Counted from the first letter of the stretch, positions 25,546 through 33,472 are shown. The stretch: DNA of 36,929 nt from Methylobacterium sp. J-076 (GCF_022829405.1 NZ_JAKSXW010000035.1:1-36929), one strand, 5' to 3'. A program made the numbers and translations. The notes: generated by a model from the letters alone, not told the origin.

Positions 25546-25863
25546 CTAGCGCCGCCCGGAGGACTGCGCCTTGTGCTCCTTCGCCTGGGCGGCGAAGGCC
25601 TCGTCGAGCTTGCGCAGGGATTCGAAGCGCGCCACGTCGCTCTCGATGTCGCGGATCGTCTCCTCCACCAGATGGCGGCGGAAGGCGGCGCGGTGGTCGG
25701 CGGGGTCGAGCCCGTCCCGCTCCTGCAGCCTCAGGACGGCCTCCCGCACCAGCTTGTACACGCCCTCGCGCTCCTGCCGCGACATCGCGGGGTCGATCGC
25801 CTTGGCGATGAGGGCTGAGAAATCCGACATGGGGTGGGAGGGGGTGGCCGGGGCAGCGGACAT
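25546..25863 (-). CDS. Hypothetical protein (105 aa)
   Basis: Not recognised. A small hydrophilic, probably all-helical cytosolic protein: SDFSALIAKAIDPAMSRQER, EGVYKLVREAVLRLQERDGL, HRRLVEETI-like and ESDVARFESLRKLDEAFAAQ segments have heptad-like spacing. No signal peptide, no cysteines. ATG 25863 has a strong GGGAGGGG site 4-5 nt upstream, so the longer form is favoured over MSDFSAL at residue 12. It follows the KpsE-type gene on the same strand after 53 nt and may be co-transcribed with it. Confidence 0.7.
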   Translation of the reverse strand: MSAAPATPSHPMSDFSALIAKAIDPAMSRQEREGVYKLVREAVLRLQERDGLDPADHRAAFRRHLVEETIRDIESDVARFESLRKLDEAFAAQAKEHKAQSSGRR

Positions 25864-25916
25864 GGTCCCCTCCCTCTAAATCAGGCCGCCGGAAAACGGT
25901 ATCCGCCGCGCCGGGC

Positions 25917-27245
25917 TCAGCTGCGCTGGTCCCGGATGCCGGCCTTGACCAGGGTGAAGGAGCTCCACATCACGATGAAGCAGAACAGCATCACGAAGAT
26001 GGTGCGCCCGCGCTCCGGGTAGAGCGATTCCGTGGGCAGGACCGGCCGCTCGAAGGTCGCCAGGAAGATCTGCTGCTTCGCGGCCGAGATCCGCGCCCGG
26101 TCGTAGAGGACGTGGGCGGATTCCTCGAGCTTCTCGGCGATGGTGCGCTCCACGACCAGCCCTTCGTAGGCGAGCAGCGCCTCGGTCAGGTTCTGCTGGC
26201 CGTCCGCGGTGGGGCCGCTGCTGGTCATCTCGTCCTGCAGGATCTTCATCTGCTGGTCGAGGGCGGCGACCTGCGCCACCAGCGTCTGGATCGAGCGGGA
26301 CCGCTCGTCGAGGTTCGAGCTGCGCAGCACCTGGAGGTCGCCGTCGAGCTTGATCTTCTCCTTGCGGAGCAGGGTCAGCGTCGTCAGCGTGCCCTCGGCC
26401 GTCTTGACCGGGTCGATCAGGCCCCACTTGTTGCGGAAGGTCTGGACGGCGAGGTGCGCCTTGCGCAGCCGGTCCTCGGCGGTGGCCGCATCCGCCTTGG
26501 CCTGGGCCACCATGTCGGCCTGGGCGCGCTTCGAGATGTCGTTGATCAGCACCTCGGAGCGGGCCACCACCTCGCGGGCGATGGTGAACGCGTCCTGCGG
26601 GGTGAAGGCGCGCACGTTCAGGCGGATCACGCCCGAGATCGCGTCGATGTCGGCGCTCACCTGCTTGCGCCAGTACTTGGTCAGCTCCTCGACCGGGTCG
26701 CGGGGGTCGAACCGGGCCCAGAAGTCCGCCTCCGGCCGGGAGAACATCCGCGAGATGTGGATGCTCCGCTCCAGCTCCTCGACCATGGCCTGGCTCTGGA
26801 TGTAGTCGCGGACGATGTAGCCGTCCTGGCTGTTGTGCTTCTGGATCAGCGCGGTGAACTGGCCGAGGCTCGCATGCTCCATCGGCTCGACGTTGCCGCG
26901 CACCGCGAACTGGGCGGAGGCGACGTACTGATCGGAGGCGATGGCGAAGAGGTAGACGGCGACCACCGCCGTCGGCAGCAGCACGAACAGGCCGATGCGG
27001 CGGAACAGCTGCCCCGCATAGCTCAGGGGCTTCTCCTCCTGCGCCGGGCGCAGGCCGGGCAGGCGGCGCCAGTCCATGCGCGTGCCCGCGGAGCGGAGCA
27101 GGGCCAGGGGGCCGCGCTTCGGCGGGATGGGCTGGATCGTCTCCGCCTCGCGGCGCAGGTCGGTCATCGTCGGCGGGACGAAGGCGACGAGTTCACCCTC
27201 GCGCGAGTCCTCCTTCAATGCCTCCTTGACGTCGTCCAAGCTCAT
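25917..27245 (-). CDS. KpsE/BexC-type capsule polysaccharide export inner-membrane protein
   Basis: A Wzz/PCP-family protein of ABC-type polysaccharide exporters, 442 aa. It has a cytosolic N-terminus, a first span ~84-103 (IGLFVLLPTAVVAVYLFAIA) followed by the family signature SDQYVASAQFAVRG, a long periplasmic coiled coil (~250-370, RAQADMVAQAKADAATAEDR...), and a C-terminal span (TIFVMLFCFIVMWSSFTLV) preceded by the Pro-rich PVLPTESLYPERG. It should bridge an ABC transporter and an outer-membrane channel; neither is encoded here. ATG 27245 (MSLDDVKEALKE) is preferred; upstream codons to 27446 look non-coding. Confidence 0.85.
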   Translation of the reverse strand: MSLDDVKEALKEDSREGELVAFVPPTMTDLRREAETIQPIPPKRGPLALLRSAGTRMDWRRLPGLRPAQEEKPLSYAGQLFRRIGLFVLLPTAVVAVYLFAIASDQYVASAQFAVRGNVEPMEHASLGQFTALIQKHNSQDGYIVRDYIQSQAMVEELERSIHISRMFSRPEADFWARFDPRDPVEELTKYWRKQVSADIDAISGVIRLNVRAFTPQDAFTIAREVVARSEVLINDISKRAQADMVAQAKADAATAEDRLRKAHLAVQTFRNKWGLIDPVKTAEGTLTTLTLLRKEKIKLDGDLQVLRSSNLDERSRSIQTLVAQVAALDQQMKILQDEMTSSGPTADGQQNLTEALLAYEGLVVERTIAEKLEESAHVLYDRARISAAKQQIFLATFERPVLPTESLYPERGRTIFVMLFCFIVMWSSFTLVKAGIRDQRS

Positions 27246-27458
27246 CCGCTCGCTTTTCCCGGTTGACGCCGGCGCCCCTCGGGACAAACCGGCCGAGGAC
27301 GGCCCGTGCGCCGTATCGGGATCCCGCTCTTTTCGGCCCTTTTTAAGGCATCCCCCTCGGACGTTGCGCTGCCCCGGGCAGGCGCCTAAAGCCGCGGTCC
27401 GGGCTCGCCCCCACCGCGACGGGGGGCACGCGCCCTTCCCGGCCATGATCGCAGGACG

Positions 27459-27890
27459 ATGACGACAGACGCACGACGGGCCGGCGTGGCCCCCTCCGGC
27501 CCCAAGCCCGTCCGCATGGCGAAGTCCAAGTTCGGCGGCCTCGCCGTGGTCTGCGCCAAATGCGCCAAGCGGCAGGGCCTGCCCGCGAAGGCCGTCCGCA
27601 AGCTCCTGAAGGACGCCTATGCCGACCTCCTGCCCACCGGGGGCGGGGGGAAGGGCAAGGGGCGCAAGCTCTGCGTGATCGAGACGGGCTGTCTCGGCCC
27701 CTGCCCCAAGCGGGCGGTGGCGGTGGCCACCGGGGCGAGCCTCGCCGCGGGCCGCGTCCTGCTCCTCGATCCCGCGGCGGGGCGCGAGGGCGCCCGGGCG
27801 GCGCTCCTCCCCGAATTCGGCCCCATTGCCGGTCTAGCCGGAAGCCCGAATCCCGACGAAGGGGGCGACGACTCGCCCCGCATCCCCTGA
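27459..27890 (+). CDS. (2Fe-2S) ferredoxin-like (thioredoxin-fold) domain protein
   Basis: A 143-aa protein with a cysteine pattern like the small thioredoxin-fold 2Fe-2S proteins: VVCAKCAKRQG (C32, C35) and LCVIETGCLGPCPKRAVAVA (C72, C78, C82). The CLGPCPKRAVAV stretch is typical of that fold, but the spacing differs from textbook ferredoxins. Between the cysteines is a basic helix and a GGGGKGKGRK loop. The Asp/Pro/Gly-rich C-terminus is probably disordered. ATG 27459 follows GCAGGACG. The next gene starts 26 nt downstream. Role unknown. Confidence 0.6.
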   Translation: MTTDARRAGVAPSGPKPVRMAKSKFGGLAVVCAKCAKRQGLPAKAVRKLLKDAYADLLPTGGGGKGKGRKLCVIETGCLGPCPKRAVAVATGASLAAGRVLLLDPAAGREGARAALLPEFGPIAGLAGSPNPDEGGDDSPRIP

Positions 27891-27916
27891 CTGCCACGGC
27901 CGAGGACGCCCCGCCC

Positions 27917-28978
27917 TTGGATTTCGCTCCGAACCGGTCGCGCCGGGCCCGCATCGGCCATGCGGTCCTGCGCCGGCTGCCGCTGGCCGGCACACTGGTG
28001 GGGCTGGGCCTCGCCGGATGGCTGGTGGCGACGAACGACCTCGCCGCCGTGGCGGCGGCCTTCGGGAAGATCGGCTTCCTCGGGCTCGCCGCCGTCGTGC
28101 TGGCCCGGGCCTCGGCGATCCTCGTCTGCGGCGTCGCCTGGGCGCGGCTGCTCGAGGGGCTGAGCGCGGCGCCGGCCTCGTCCTGCCTCGTCCTGCGCTT
28201 CGTGCGCGAGGGCATCAACGTGCTGCTGCCGGTGGCCTCGGTGGGGGGCGACGTGCTCGGCGGCCGGCTCCTGACCTTCTGGGCCGTGCCCGGCGCCCTC
28301 GCGGCGGCCTCGGTGCTGGCGGACATGCTGTTCCAGGTGGGGACGCTCGCCCTGTTCGCGGGCCTGGGCGCCCTGCTGCTCGGCCAGGTCGAGGGCGCGG
28401 CGGCGGCGGAGCTGGCGAATTGGACCGGCCGGACCCTGGCGGTGGCCGCCCTGCTGCTCGTGGGGTTCTTCGCCCTCCAGCGCACCGGGCTGGTGCGCGT
28501 GCTGGAGGAGAAGGTCGCCGCCCTCGGCCGGCGTTTCGTCCGCGAGGCCGAGATCCAGCCCGCGCCGCGGCCCCAGGTCCAGGGAGCCCTCGACGCCGTC
28601 TGGGGCCGGGGAAGGCGCGGCTACCTCGCCCAGTCCTTCGGGCTGCACGCCCTGGCGTGGCTGTTCGGGGTCGCCGAGGTGGCGATCGTCCTCGCCTGCA
28701 TCGGCGACCACCCGGTCGGGCTGTCGGAGGTGGTGGTGATCGAGGCCCTCGGGCAGGCGATCAAGGCCGCCGCCTTCCTGATCCCGAGCGGGCTCGGGGT
28801 GCAGGAGGGGGGCTTCGTGCTGGTCTGCGGCCTGTTCGGGATCGACAGCGGGACGGCGCTCGCCCTCTCCCTGGCCAAGCGCGTGCCGGACGTGGTGCTG
28901 GGCCTGCCGGCCCTTCTGGTGTGGCAGAACCTTGAGGCGCGGAGGGCCGGCATCGGCCCGGCCGCGACACCCCGATGA
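27917..28978 (+). CDS. Flippase-like membrane protein (LPG synthase N-terminal/UPF0104 type, possibly HpnL)
   Basis: A polytopic membrane protein of ~353 aa with 7-8 predicted spans (for example LAGTLVGLGLAGWLVA, ALAWLFGVAEVAIVLACIG). It belongs to the lysylphosphatidylglycerol-synthase-TM/flippase-like superfamily. The segments FVREGINVLLPVASVGGDVL and LIPSGLGVQEGGFVLVCGLF resemble HpnL, a protein found with hopanoid genes; hopanoids are typical of Methylobacterium, but no hpn genes are adjacent, so this remains a suggestion. The start is uncertain: TTG 27917 after GAGGACGCCCCGCCC is the best candidate. Its stop overlaps the fliP ATG (ATGA), implying coupling. Confidence 0.7.
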   Translation: MDFAPNRSRRARIGHAVLRRLPLAGTLVGLGLAGWLVATNDLAAVAAAFGKIGFLGLAAVVLARASAILVCGVAWARLLEGLSAAPASSCLVLRFVREGINVLLPVASVGGDVLGGRLLTFWAVPGALAAASVLADMLFQVGTLALFAGLGALLLGQVEGAAAAELANWTGRTLAVAALLLVGFFALQRTGLVRVLEEKVAALGRRFVREAEIQPAPRPQVQGALDAVWGRGRRGYLAQSFGLHALAWLFGVAEVAIVLACIGDHPVGLSEVVVIEALGQAIKAAAFLIPSGLGVQEGGFVLVCGLFGIDSGTALALSLAKRVPDVVLGLPALLVWQNLEARRAGIGPAATPR

Positions 28979-29730
28979 CCCGTCGCCCCGTCCTGCCCGT
29001 CGGCCTGCCCGCCGCCCTCTTGGCCGCCCTCCCGGCCGCCCTGCTCCTGGCCGGCCCGGCCGCCGCCCAGAGCCTGACCGTCGACCTCGGCGCGGGCGGC
29101 ACCACCGAGCGCGCCCTGCAGCTCGTGGCCCTCATCACCGTGCTGGCGGTGGCGCCCTCGGTGCTGGTGATGGCCACGGCCTTCACCCGGATCGTCGTGG
29201 TGCTGTCGATCCTGCGCTCGGCCCTGGGCACGCAGACCGCCCCGCCCACGGCGGTGATCATCAGCCTCGCCCTGTTCCTCACCGCCTTCGTCATGGCCCC
29301 CACGGGCCGGGAGGCCTACACCGCCGGCATCGAGCCCCTGGTGGCCGGCCGGATCACGCAGGCGCAGGCGTTCGAGCGCGCCTCCGGCCCGTTCAAGGCG
29401 TTCATGCTGAAGAACGTGCGCGAGAAGGACCTGAAGCTGTTCCTCGACCTCGCCAAGGTGCCGGTGCCCAAGGGGCCCGAGCAGGTCGGGCTGGAGATCG
29501 TCACCCCCGCCTTCATGATCTCCGAGCTGCGGCGGGCCTTCGAGATCGGGTTCCTGCTGTTCATCCCGTTCCTGATCATCGACCTCGTGGTGGCCTCGGT
29601 GCTGATGGCGGTGGGCATGATGATGGTGCCCCCCGCCACGGTCGCCCTGCCCTTCAAGCTGATCTTCTTCGTCCTCGTGGACGGGTGGGGGCTGGTCGCC
29701 GGCTCGCTGGTGCAGAGCTACGGGACTTGA
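28975..29730 (+). CDS. fliP: Flagellar type III export gate protein FliP
   Basis: Core of the flagellar export gate, in the MS-ring pore. The 251-aa product starts with a cleavable signal peptide (~1-32, ending GPAAAQ), as FliP usually does. Conserved segments follow: VLVMATAFTRIVVVLSILRS, ALGTQTAPPTAVIISLALFL, FMISELRRAFEIGFLLFIPF, LIIDLVVASVLMAVGMMMVP and PFKLIFFVLVDGWGLV. It overlaps the upstream flippase-like gene by 4 nt (ATGA) and is separated from the main flagellar block by about 3.7 kb of unrelated genes. FliQ and FliR are not in the window. Confidence 0.96.
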   Translation: MTRRPVLPVGLPAALLAALPAALLLAGPAAAQSLTVDLGAGGTTERALQLVALITVLAVAPSVLVMATAFTRIVVVLSILRSALGTQTAPPTAVIISLALFLTAFVMAPTGREAYTAGIEPLVAGRITQAQAFERASGPFKAFMLKNVREKDLKLFLDLAKVPVPKGPEQVGLEIVTPAFMISELRRAFEIGFLLFIPFLIIDLVVASVLMAVGMMMVPPATVALPFKLIFFVLVDGWGLVAGSLVQSYGT

Positions 29731-29778
29731 CCGGGGCGCCCCCGCTCCAGCGAATGTGAGCCGGTGTGGGCAATCCAA

Positions 29779-29793
29779 TTATCAAGGATTTAA
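29779..29793. promoter_or_regulatory. CtrA-like box (TTAT-N7-TTAA) before the Tad-like genes
   Basis: TTATCAAGGATTTAA matches TTAA-N7-TTAA at seven of eight positions and ends 23 nt before the ATG at 29817. In Caulobacter the pilin gene of the Tad pilus is CtrA-activated. The short distance to the start means either a very short leader or a different role. Confidence 0.45.
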
Positions 29794-29816
29794 GCTCTCG
29801 CCGCTAAAACCCCGCC

Positions 29817-30362
29817 ATGGCCAAGCCGGCAGATTTCCTTGGCGACCGTCGTGGCGCTGCTGCTGTTGAATTCGCACTCGTCGGTACGCTCTTCATCCTG
29901 ACGACGCTATTCGTCATGCTGGCCGGCGCGATTCTTTATATTACTCAGGCGGTGGACTACGCGACGAACGCCGCCGCGCGCGACATCCTGACCGGCTCGG
30001 CGCAGACGAACTCCGCCACCCTCGGCACCTTCACGCAGAGCCTGTGCAGCCGGCTGCCCCCCGGCATCCAGTGCGCCAACCTCGTCATCAACCTCTACAC
30101 GGTCACGCAGGGCGCCCAGCCGGCCGGCTATTACGCCTACGTGAAAGCCGACCAGAGCGGGCTGTCGATCCCGGCCCTGTCGCCCGGCGCGGGCCAGTTC
30201 AGCCTCGGCGCCCAGGGCGACTTCCAGTACCTGCAGGTGATCTACCCGATCACCTTCCTGCCCTCCGGCTTCGCCGCCATGCTGAGCGGCGGCGCGACCT
30301 TCAACGGCAAGGCGGCCTACCTCGCGATCGCGACGGCGGCCTTCCGGAACGAGCAGTACTGA
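29817..30362 (+). CDS. TadE-like pseudopilin
   Basis: A 181-aa TadE-family protein. The N-terminus has the prepilin-type segment GDRRGAAAVEFALVGTLFIL, where cleavage before the hydrophobic helix and the Glu five residues in are expected for TadV/CpaA-type peptidases. The helix ~15-42 anchors it; the rest is periplasmic with two cysteines (SLCSRLPPGIQC) that could bond. The first ~40 codons use many GTT, GCT, CTT, ATT and ACT codons, unlike the GC-ending codons afterward. No Shine-Dalgarno is visible. The stop shares one base with the next ATG. Confidence 0.85.
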   Translation: MAKPADFLGDRRGAAAVEFALVGTLFILTTLFVMLAGAILYITQAVDYATNAAARDILTGSAQTNSATLGTFTQSLCSRLPPGIQCANLVINLYTVTQGAQPAGYYAYVKADQSGLSIPALSPGAGQFSLGAQGDFQYLQVIYPITFLPSGFAAMLSGGATFNGKAAYLAIATAAFRNEQY

Positions 30363-31102
30363 TGGGCCGGGCCGCCGCCGTCCCGGCCTTCGCCGGCCCC
30401 CTGCTGCGCCGCTTCGGCGGGGCGGAGCGCGGCGTCGCGGCGATCGAGTTCGCCGTGATCCTCCCGATCCTGCTGACGCTGCTGCTCGCTGGGACCCAGA
30501 TCGTCCTCTACATCAATGCGAGCCGCAAGGTCGGGCAGCTGGCGCGCTCGATCAGCCAGATGATCTCGCAGGCCAAGCCGCCCGCCAACGCGTCGGTGGC
30601 CACCGTCACCGCCGCCGACCTGCATTTCAGCACCGACGCGGCGCTGGTGATCTTCCCGTTCCTGATGGGCGACGCCAAGCGCCGGAACGTCTCCTGGTGG
30701 CAGGACATCTCGATCAACTACGCGAGCATCGCCTTCACCAAGACCACCGCCACCTGCAACGACCCCACCGACCAGAGCGCCTGCTACACCGCCAGCGTCG
30801 TCTGGACGACCGTCGGCACGGCCCAGCCCTACGGCATCGCCTACCGGCCCTGCACGACGCCGCAGCTTCCCGCCGACAACACCGCGCCGCCGAGCCCGAC
30901 GACCCTGCCGCGCTCGGTGTTCGGCCCCGCCTCCCTCATCGTGATCGACGTGGTGTTCAAGTACACGCCGACCTTCGGCTCGAGCTTCGTCCCCGAGATC
31001 AAGATCTCCCGGAGCGCCTACGTGCAGCCGCGCTACGCCACCCTCGTGAACTACGACACCACCAACAGCGACGGGATCGCCAGCAAATGTCCCGGATACT
31101 GA
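30362..31102 (+). CDS. TadE/TadF-like pilus assembly protein
   Basis: A 246-aa second pseudopilin-like protein. It has a basic leader, then RGVAAIEFAVILPILLTLLL as the prepilin-type hydrophobic helix, followed by YINASRKVGQLARSISQMIS (amphipathic, TadF-like) and an extracytoplasmic domain with paired cysteines (TATCNDPTDQSACYTAS, YRPCTTP, ASKCPGY). Start ATG 30362 shares its A with the TGA of the preceding gene. The end overlaps the TadG-like start by 16 nt, so the three genes form one translationally coupled unit. Confidence 0.82.
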   Translation: MGRAAAVPAFAGPLLRRFGGAERGVAAIEFAVILPILLTLLLAGTQIVLYINASRKVGQLARSISQMISQAKPPANASVATVTAADLHFSTDAALVIFPFLMGDAKRRNVSWWQDISINYASIAFTKTTATCNDPTDQSACYTASVVWTTVGTAQPYGIAYRPCTTPQLPADNTAPPSPTTLPRSVFGPASLIVIDVVFKYTPTFGSSFVPEIKISRSAYVQPRYATLVNYDTTNSDGIASKCPGY

Positions 31103-32526
31103 CCCGCGCCCGCCGCGCCGCCGCCCGGGGGGCCGCCCTCGCGCGGGCCCGGGGCGGCAACATCAGCATCATCTTCGGCCTGAGCCTGATTCCCCTCGTC
31201 GGCCTCATCGGCCTCGGGGTGGATTACGGCTCGGCGATCACCGCGAAGACGAAGCTCAACGCCGCCGCCGACGCCGCCGCCCTGGCCGCCGTCGTGACCG
31301 CCAAGGCCTATATCGGCGCCAACCCGGGCCAGACCAACGTCACGCAGAACGGCATCGCCGCGGGCGTCCAGCAGGCCGTCAACTCGTTCAGCGTCAACGC
31401 CGGCAAGGTCCCCTACACCACCGTGGCGCTCCAGACGCCGGTGGTGACGCGCGCCGGCCAGACCCTGACCTCGACCGTGGTCTACACCGCGACGGTCCAG
31501 AACAACTTCGGCAAGATATTCCGGTCGCCGACGACGGCGCTCACCAACACCGTCACCGCCTCGGTGGACCTGCCGAGCTACCTCGACTTCTACCTGATGG
31601 TCGATGTGTCCGGCTCGATGGGCCTGCCGGCGACGGCGAGCGCCATGGCCGCCCTCGCCGCGAAGAACACCGACATGTGGTCGGACTACCAGCAGGGTTG
31701 CCAGTTCGCCTGCCACTTCCCCGGCTATAACGGCTGGACCCTGGCGGCCGGCAAGATCCAGCTCCGGTCGGACGCGGTGAACACGGCGGTCTGCAACCTG
31801 ATCCAGCGGGCCTCGGCGCCGGTGGTGCCGAACCAGTACCGGGTCGGCATCTACCCGTTCATCGACCAGCTCGCGACGCTGGCGGGGTTGACCAGCACCA
31901 TGGCCACCCTCAACCTCGCGGCGCAGTGCAGCCAGACTTGGCCCCTCGCCTTCACGAACCTGCTCGATACCGGCGCGACCCAGCTCTACACCAACAACGA
32001 TCCGAGCACCGGGACCGGCAGCGGCGGCACCCATTTCGAGGCGGCGATGCCGCAGATGCAGGCGCTCATCTCGAATTACGGCGACGGCTCCACCACCGCC
32101 AAGCCGAAGCCGTTCGTCTTCCTCATCACCGACGGCATGCAGAACAGCCAGCACTTCTTCACGTCGGTGGGGGGCAAGTACGCCTACCCCGGCAACCCGT
32201 CGAAGTTCACAGGCTACGGCAACGCGTGGTGGGACGGCTCGCAGCCGGCCCAGATCGACCCCACCACCTGCTCCGCCCTCAAGACCGCGGGCGCCACGAT
32301 CTCGGTCCTGTACATCCCCTACAATCAGATCACCTTCGTCAACAACAGCGGCGGGATCGCGTGGGAGAACAACCGCGTCAACGGCTTCAGCCCGACCCTC
32401 GCGACGCCGCTCAAGTCGTGCGCCTCGCCGGGCTATTTCTATACGGCCAACACGCCGACCGACATCAACAACGCCCTCAGCGCGATGTTCGACCAGGCGC
32501 TGCGGGTGGCGCGCATCACCCAGTGA
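31087..32526 (+). CDS. TadG-like protein with von Willebrand factor A domain
   Basis: A 479-aa protein with the TadG layout: N-terminal membrane helix with GGNISIIFGLSLIPLVGLIG (the TadE/Flp-like N-terminal region), GVDYGSAITAKTKLNAAADA, then a vWA domain whose MIDAS begins with DVSGSM (~173-178) and continues to FVFLITDGMQNS. MIDAS proteins bind a divalent metal and often mediate adhesion. There are several cysteines (QGCQFACHF, AVCN). The C-terminus is ISVLYIPYNQ...ALRVARITQ. ATG 31087 is within the previous gene. No TadA ATPase, TadB/C, secretin or Flp pilin is encoded here, so the machinery must be elsewhere. Confidence 0.85.
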   Translation: MSRILTRARRAAARGAALARARGGNISIIFGLSLIPLVGLIGLGVDYGSAITAKTKLNAAADAAALAAVVTAKAYIGANPGQTNVTQNGIAAGVQQAVNSFSVNAGKVPYTTVALQTPVVTRAGQTLTSTVVYTATVQNNFGKIFRSPTTALTNTVTASVDLPSYLDFYLMVDVSGSMGLPATASAMAALAAKNTDMWSDYQQGCQFACHFPGYNGWTLAAGKIQLRSDAVNTAVCNLIQRASAPVVPNQYRVGIYPFIDQLATLAGLTSTMATLNLAAQCSQTWPLAFTNLLDTGATQLYTNNDPSTGTGSGGTHFEAAMPQMQALISNYGDGSTTAKPKPFVFLITDGMQNSQHFFTSVGGKYAYPGNPSKFTGYGNAWWDGSQPAQIDPTTCSALKTAGATISVLYIPYNQITFVNNSGGIAWENNRVNGFSPTLATPLKSCASPGYFYTANTPTDINNALSAMFDQALRVARITQ

Positions 32527-32577
32527 GGCCCGGGCCGGGCGCGCTCACCGAAGGGCGAGTCCTCGCAGAGGCACGCA

Positions 32578-32596
32578 GGGCGGGGGCGGGGGCGGG
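32578..32596 (+). other. Potential G-quadruplex motif
   Basis: GGG-C-GGGGG-C-GGGGG-C-GGG, four G-runs with single-nucleotide loops, 52 nt after the TadG-like stop on the coding strand. The rest of the 238-bp gap (32527-32764) holds small GC-rich hairpins (for example around 32594-32609) and no gene I can support. Confidence 0.55.
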
Positions 32597-32764
32597 AGAT
32601 TCCCTCCCGTCGCGCAGAAACGCCGGCGATGCGCCCTCCGATTGTTGCCGCCGGGCGACAGGGGGCGCCAAAGGGTCGTCCCGGCGGGCGAGTCCGCTTG
32701 TCAGGGGCTGCGGGCCTGCGCAGGGTCCGGGCGGGGGTCTCCCGTCCCGCGTTCCGAGAGCCGC

Positions 32765-32977
32765 ATGCGCCGTCTGACCACCATCGCCGCCCTGCTGCTC
32801 GCCGCCGCCGCCTCGGCCTGTGCGCCCAACCCCATCATCGCGCGGGATCCGGTGCCCGCGCCCGGCCCGTCGGACGTCTATGCCTGCGCGTCGCGGCCGC
32901 TGCCGCTGAACGCCTTCACCACCGGCTGCCGGCCGGTCCCGGCGGCACCCCAGGTGGTGCTGCAATCCCGCGGCTGA
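32765..32977 (+). CDS. Small putative lipoprotein (70 aa), hypothetical
   Basis: Not recognised. Residues 1-19 form a lipoprotein signal (MRRLTTIAALLLAAAASAC) with the modified cysteine at 19. The mature ~52 residues are Pro/Ala-rich with two cysteines (VYACASRPLP, TTGCRPVP) and no clear fold. ATG 32765 is preceded by CCGAGAGCCGC. It may be transcribed with the next small exported protein, about 100 nt downstream. Confidence 0.65.
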   Translation: MRRLTTIAALLLAAAASACAPNPIIARDPVPAPGPSDVYACASRPLPLNAFTTGCRPVPAAPQVVLQSRG

Positions 32978-33039
32978 TCGCACCGGAATCGGCCGGCGGC
33001 GCCTGCGCCCGCCCGCCGGAGCGTGCTAGGATCGTCCCG

Positions 33040-33065
33040 AGACAGACAGTGCAAGACAGACAGTG
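33040..33065 (+). repeat. 12-bp tandem direct repeat upstream of a small exported-protein gene
   Basis: AGACAGACAGTG at 33040-33051 and again at 33054-33065 (14-bp period). AGACAGAC itself is an internal 4-bp repeat. It ends 12 nt before the GTG at 33078, across the likely leader or promoter. It could be a regulator site, a slipped-strand tract or neutral. Confidence 0.7.
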
Positions 33066-33077
33066 ACGGAGCCCCGC

Positions 33078-33440
33078 GTGAGCCCTTCGACCCTGCGCAA
33101 GTCGCTGATCGCCGCCGCCATCCTCGGGCCCGCCGCCGTGGCGGGCGGCGCCTCGGCCCAGACGGTCCCCGTGCCGTCGCGGCCGGAGGGCTTCGTCTTC
33201 GTGGCGCCGGACGGCCCCTCGGTCCTCGAAGGGACGGTCCTCGGCCCGGTGGCCCCGGCCTCCCGCCCGGACCTCGCGCGGCCGGCGGTGCCCGTGGCGC
33301 AGGTGATGAACGGCGGCGGCTTCGGCTTCACCGGCTTCGACTATTACCACGACCAGTATTCCGAGGGCCGCCTCGGCGAGCGCAAGCGGCCGAAGGAATA
33401 CGTCATCGCCCCGTCCTGGGCGGTGCCGCCCCGGGACTGA
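33078..33440 (+). CDS. Hypothetical exported protein (120 aa)
   Basis: Not recognised. GTG 33078 (MSPSTLRKSLIAAAILGPAA) is chosen because ACGGAG lies 7 nt upstream and it gives a compact signal peptide (cleavage near ASAQ, ~26-28). An alternative GTG at 33063 adds five residues. The mature chain has VPSRPEGFVFVAPDGPSVLE and NGGGFGFTGFDYYHDQYSEG, followed by RLGERKRPKEYVIAPSW. The Gly/Tyr/Phe-rich middle resembles secreted or surface proteins, but no family is evident. Its 3' end converges on mtnA across a shared terminator. Confidence 0.65.
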   Translation: MSPSTLRKSLIAAAILGPAAVAGGASAQTVPVPSRPEGFVFVAPDGPSVLEGTVLGPVAPASRPDLARPAVPVAQVMNGGGFGFTGFDYYHDQYSEGRLGERKRPKEYVIAPSWAVPPRD

Positions 33441-33450
33441 CGCCGGGACG

Positions 33451-33472
33451 GGGCGGCCGGCTCAGGCCGCCC
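33451..33472. terminator. Bidirectional hairpin between convergent genes
   Basis: GGGCGGCC (33451-33458), loop GGCTCA, GGCCGCCC (33465-33472). CGCC (33441-33444) and GGCG (33473-33476) can extend the stem around an internal bulge. The loop contains the mtnA stop codon (33462-33464). Confidence 0.55.

Noticed and set aside
27330..27350. TTAA near the KpsE-type gene as a CtrA box
   Set aside because: The partner tetramer at N7 has two or more mismatches on either side.
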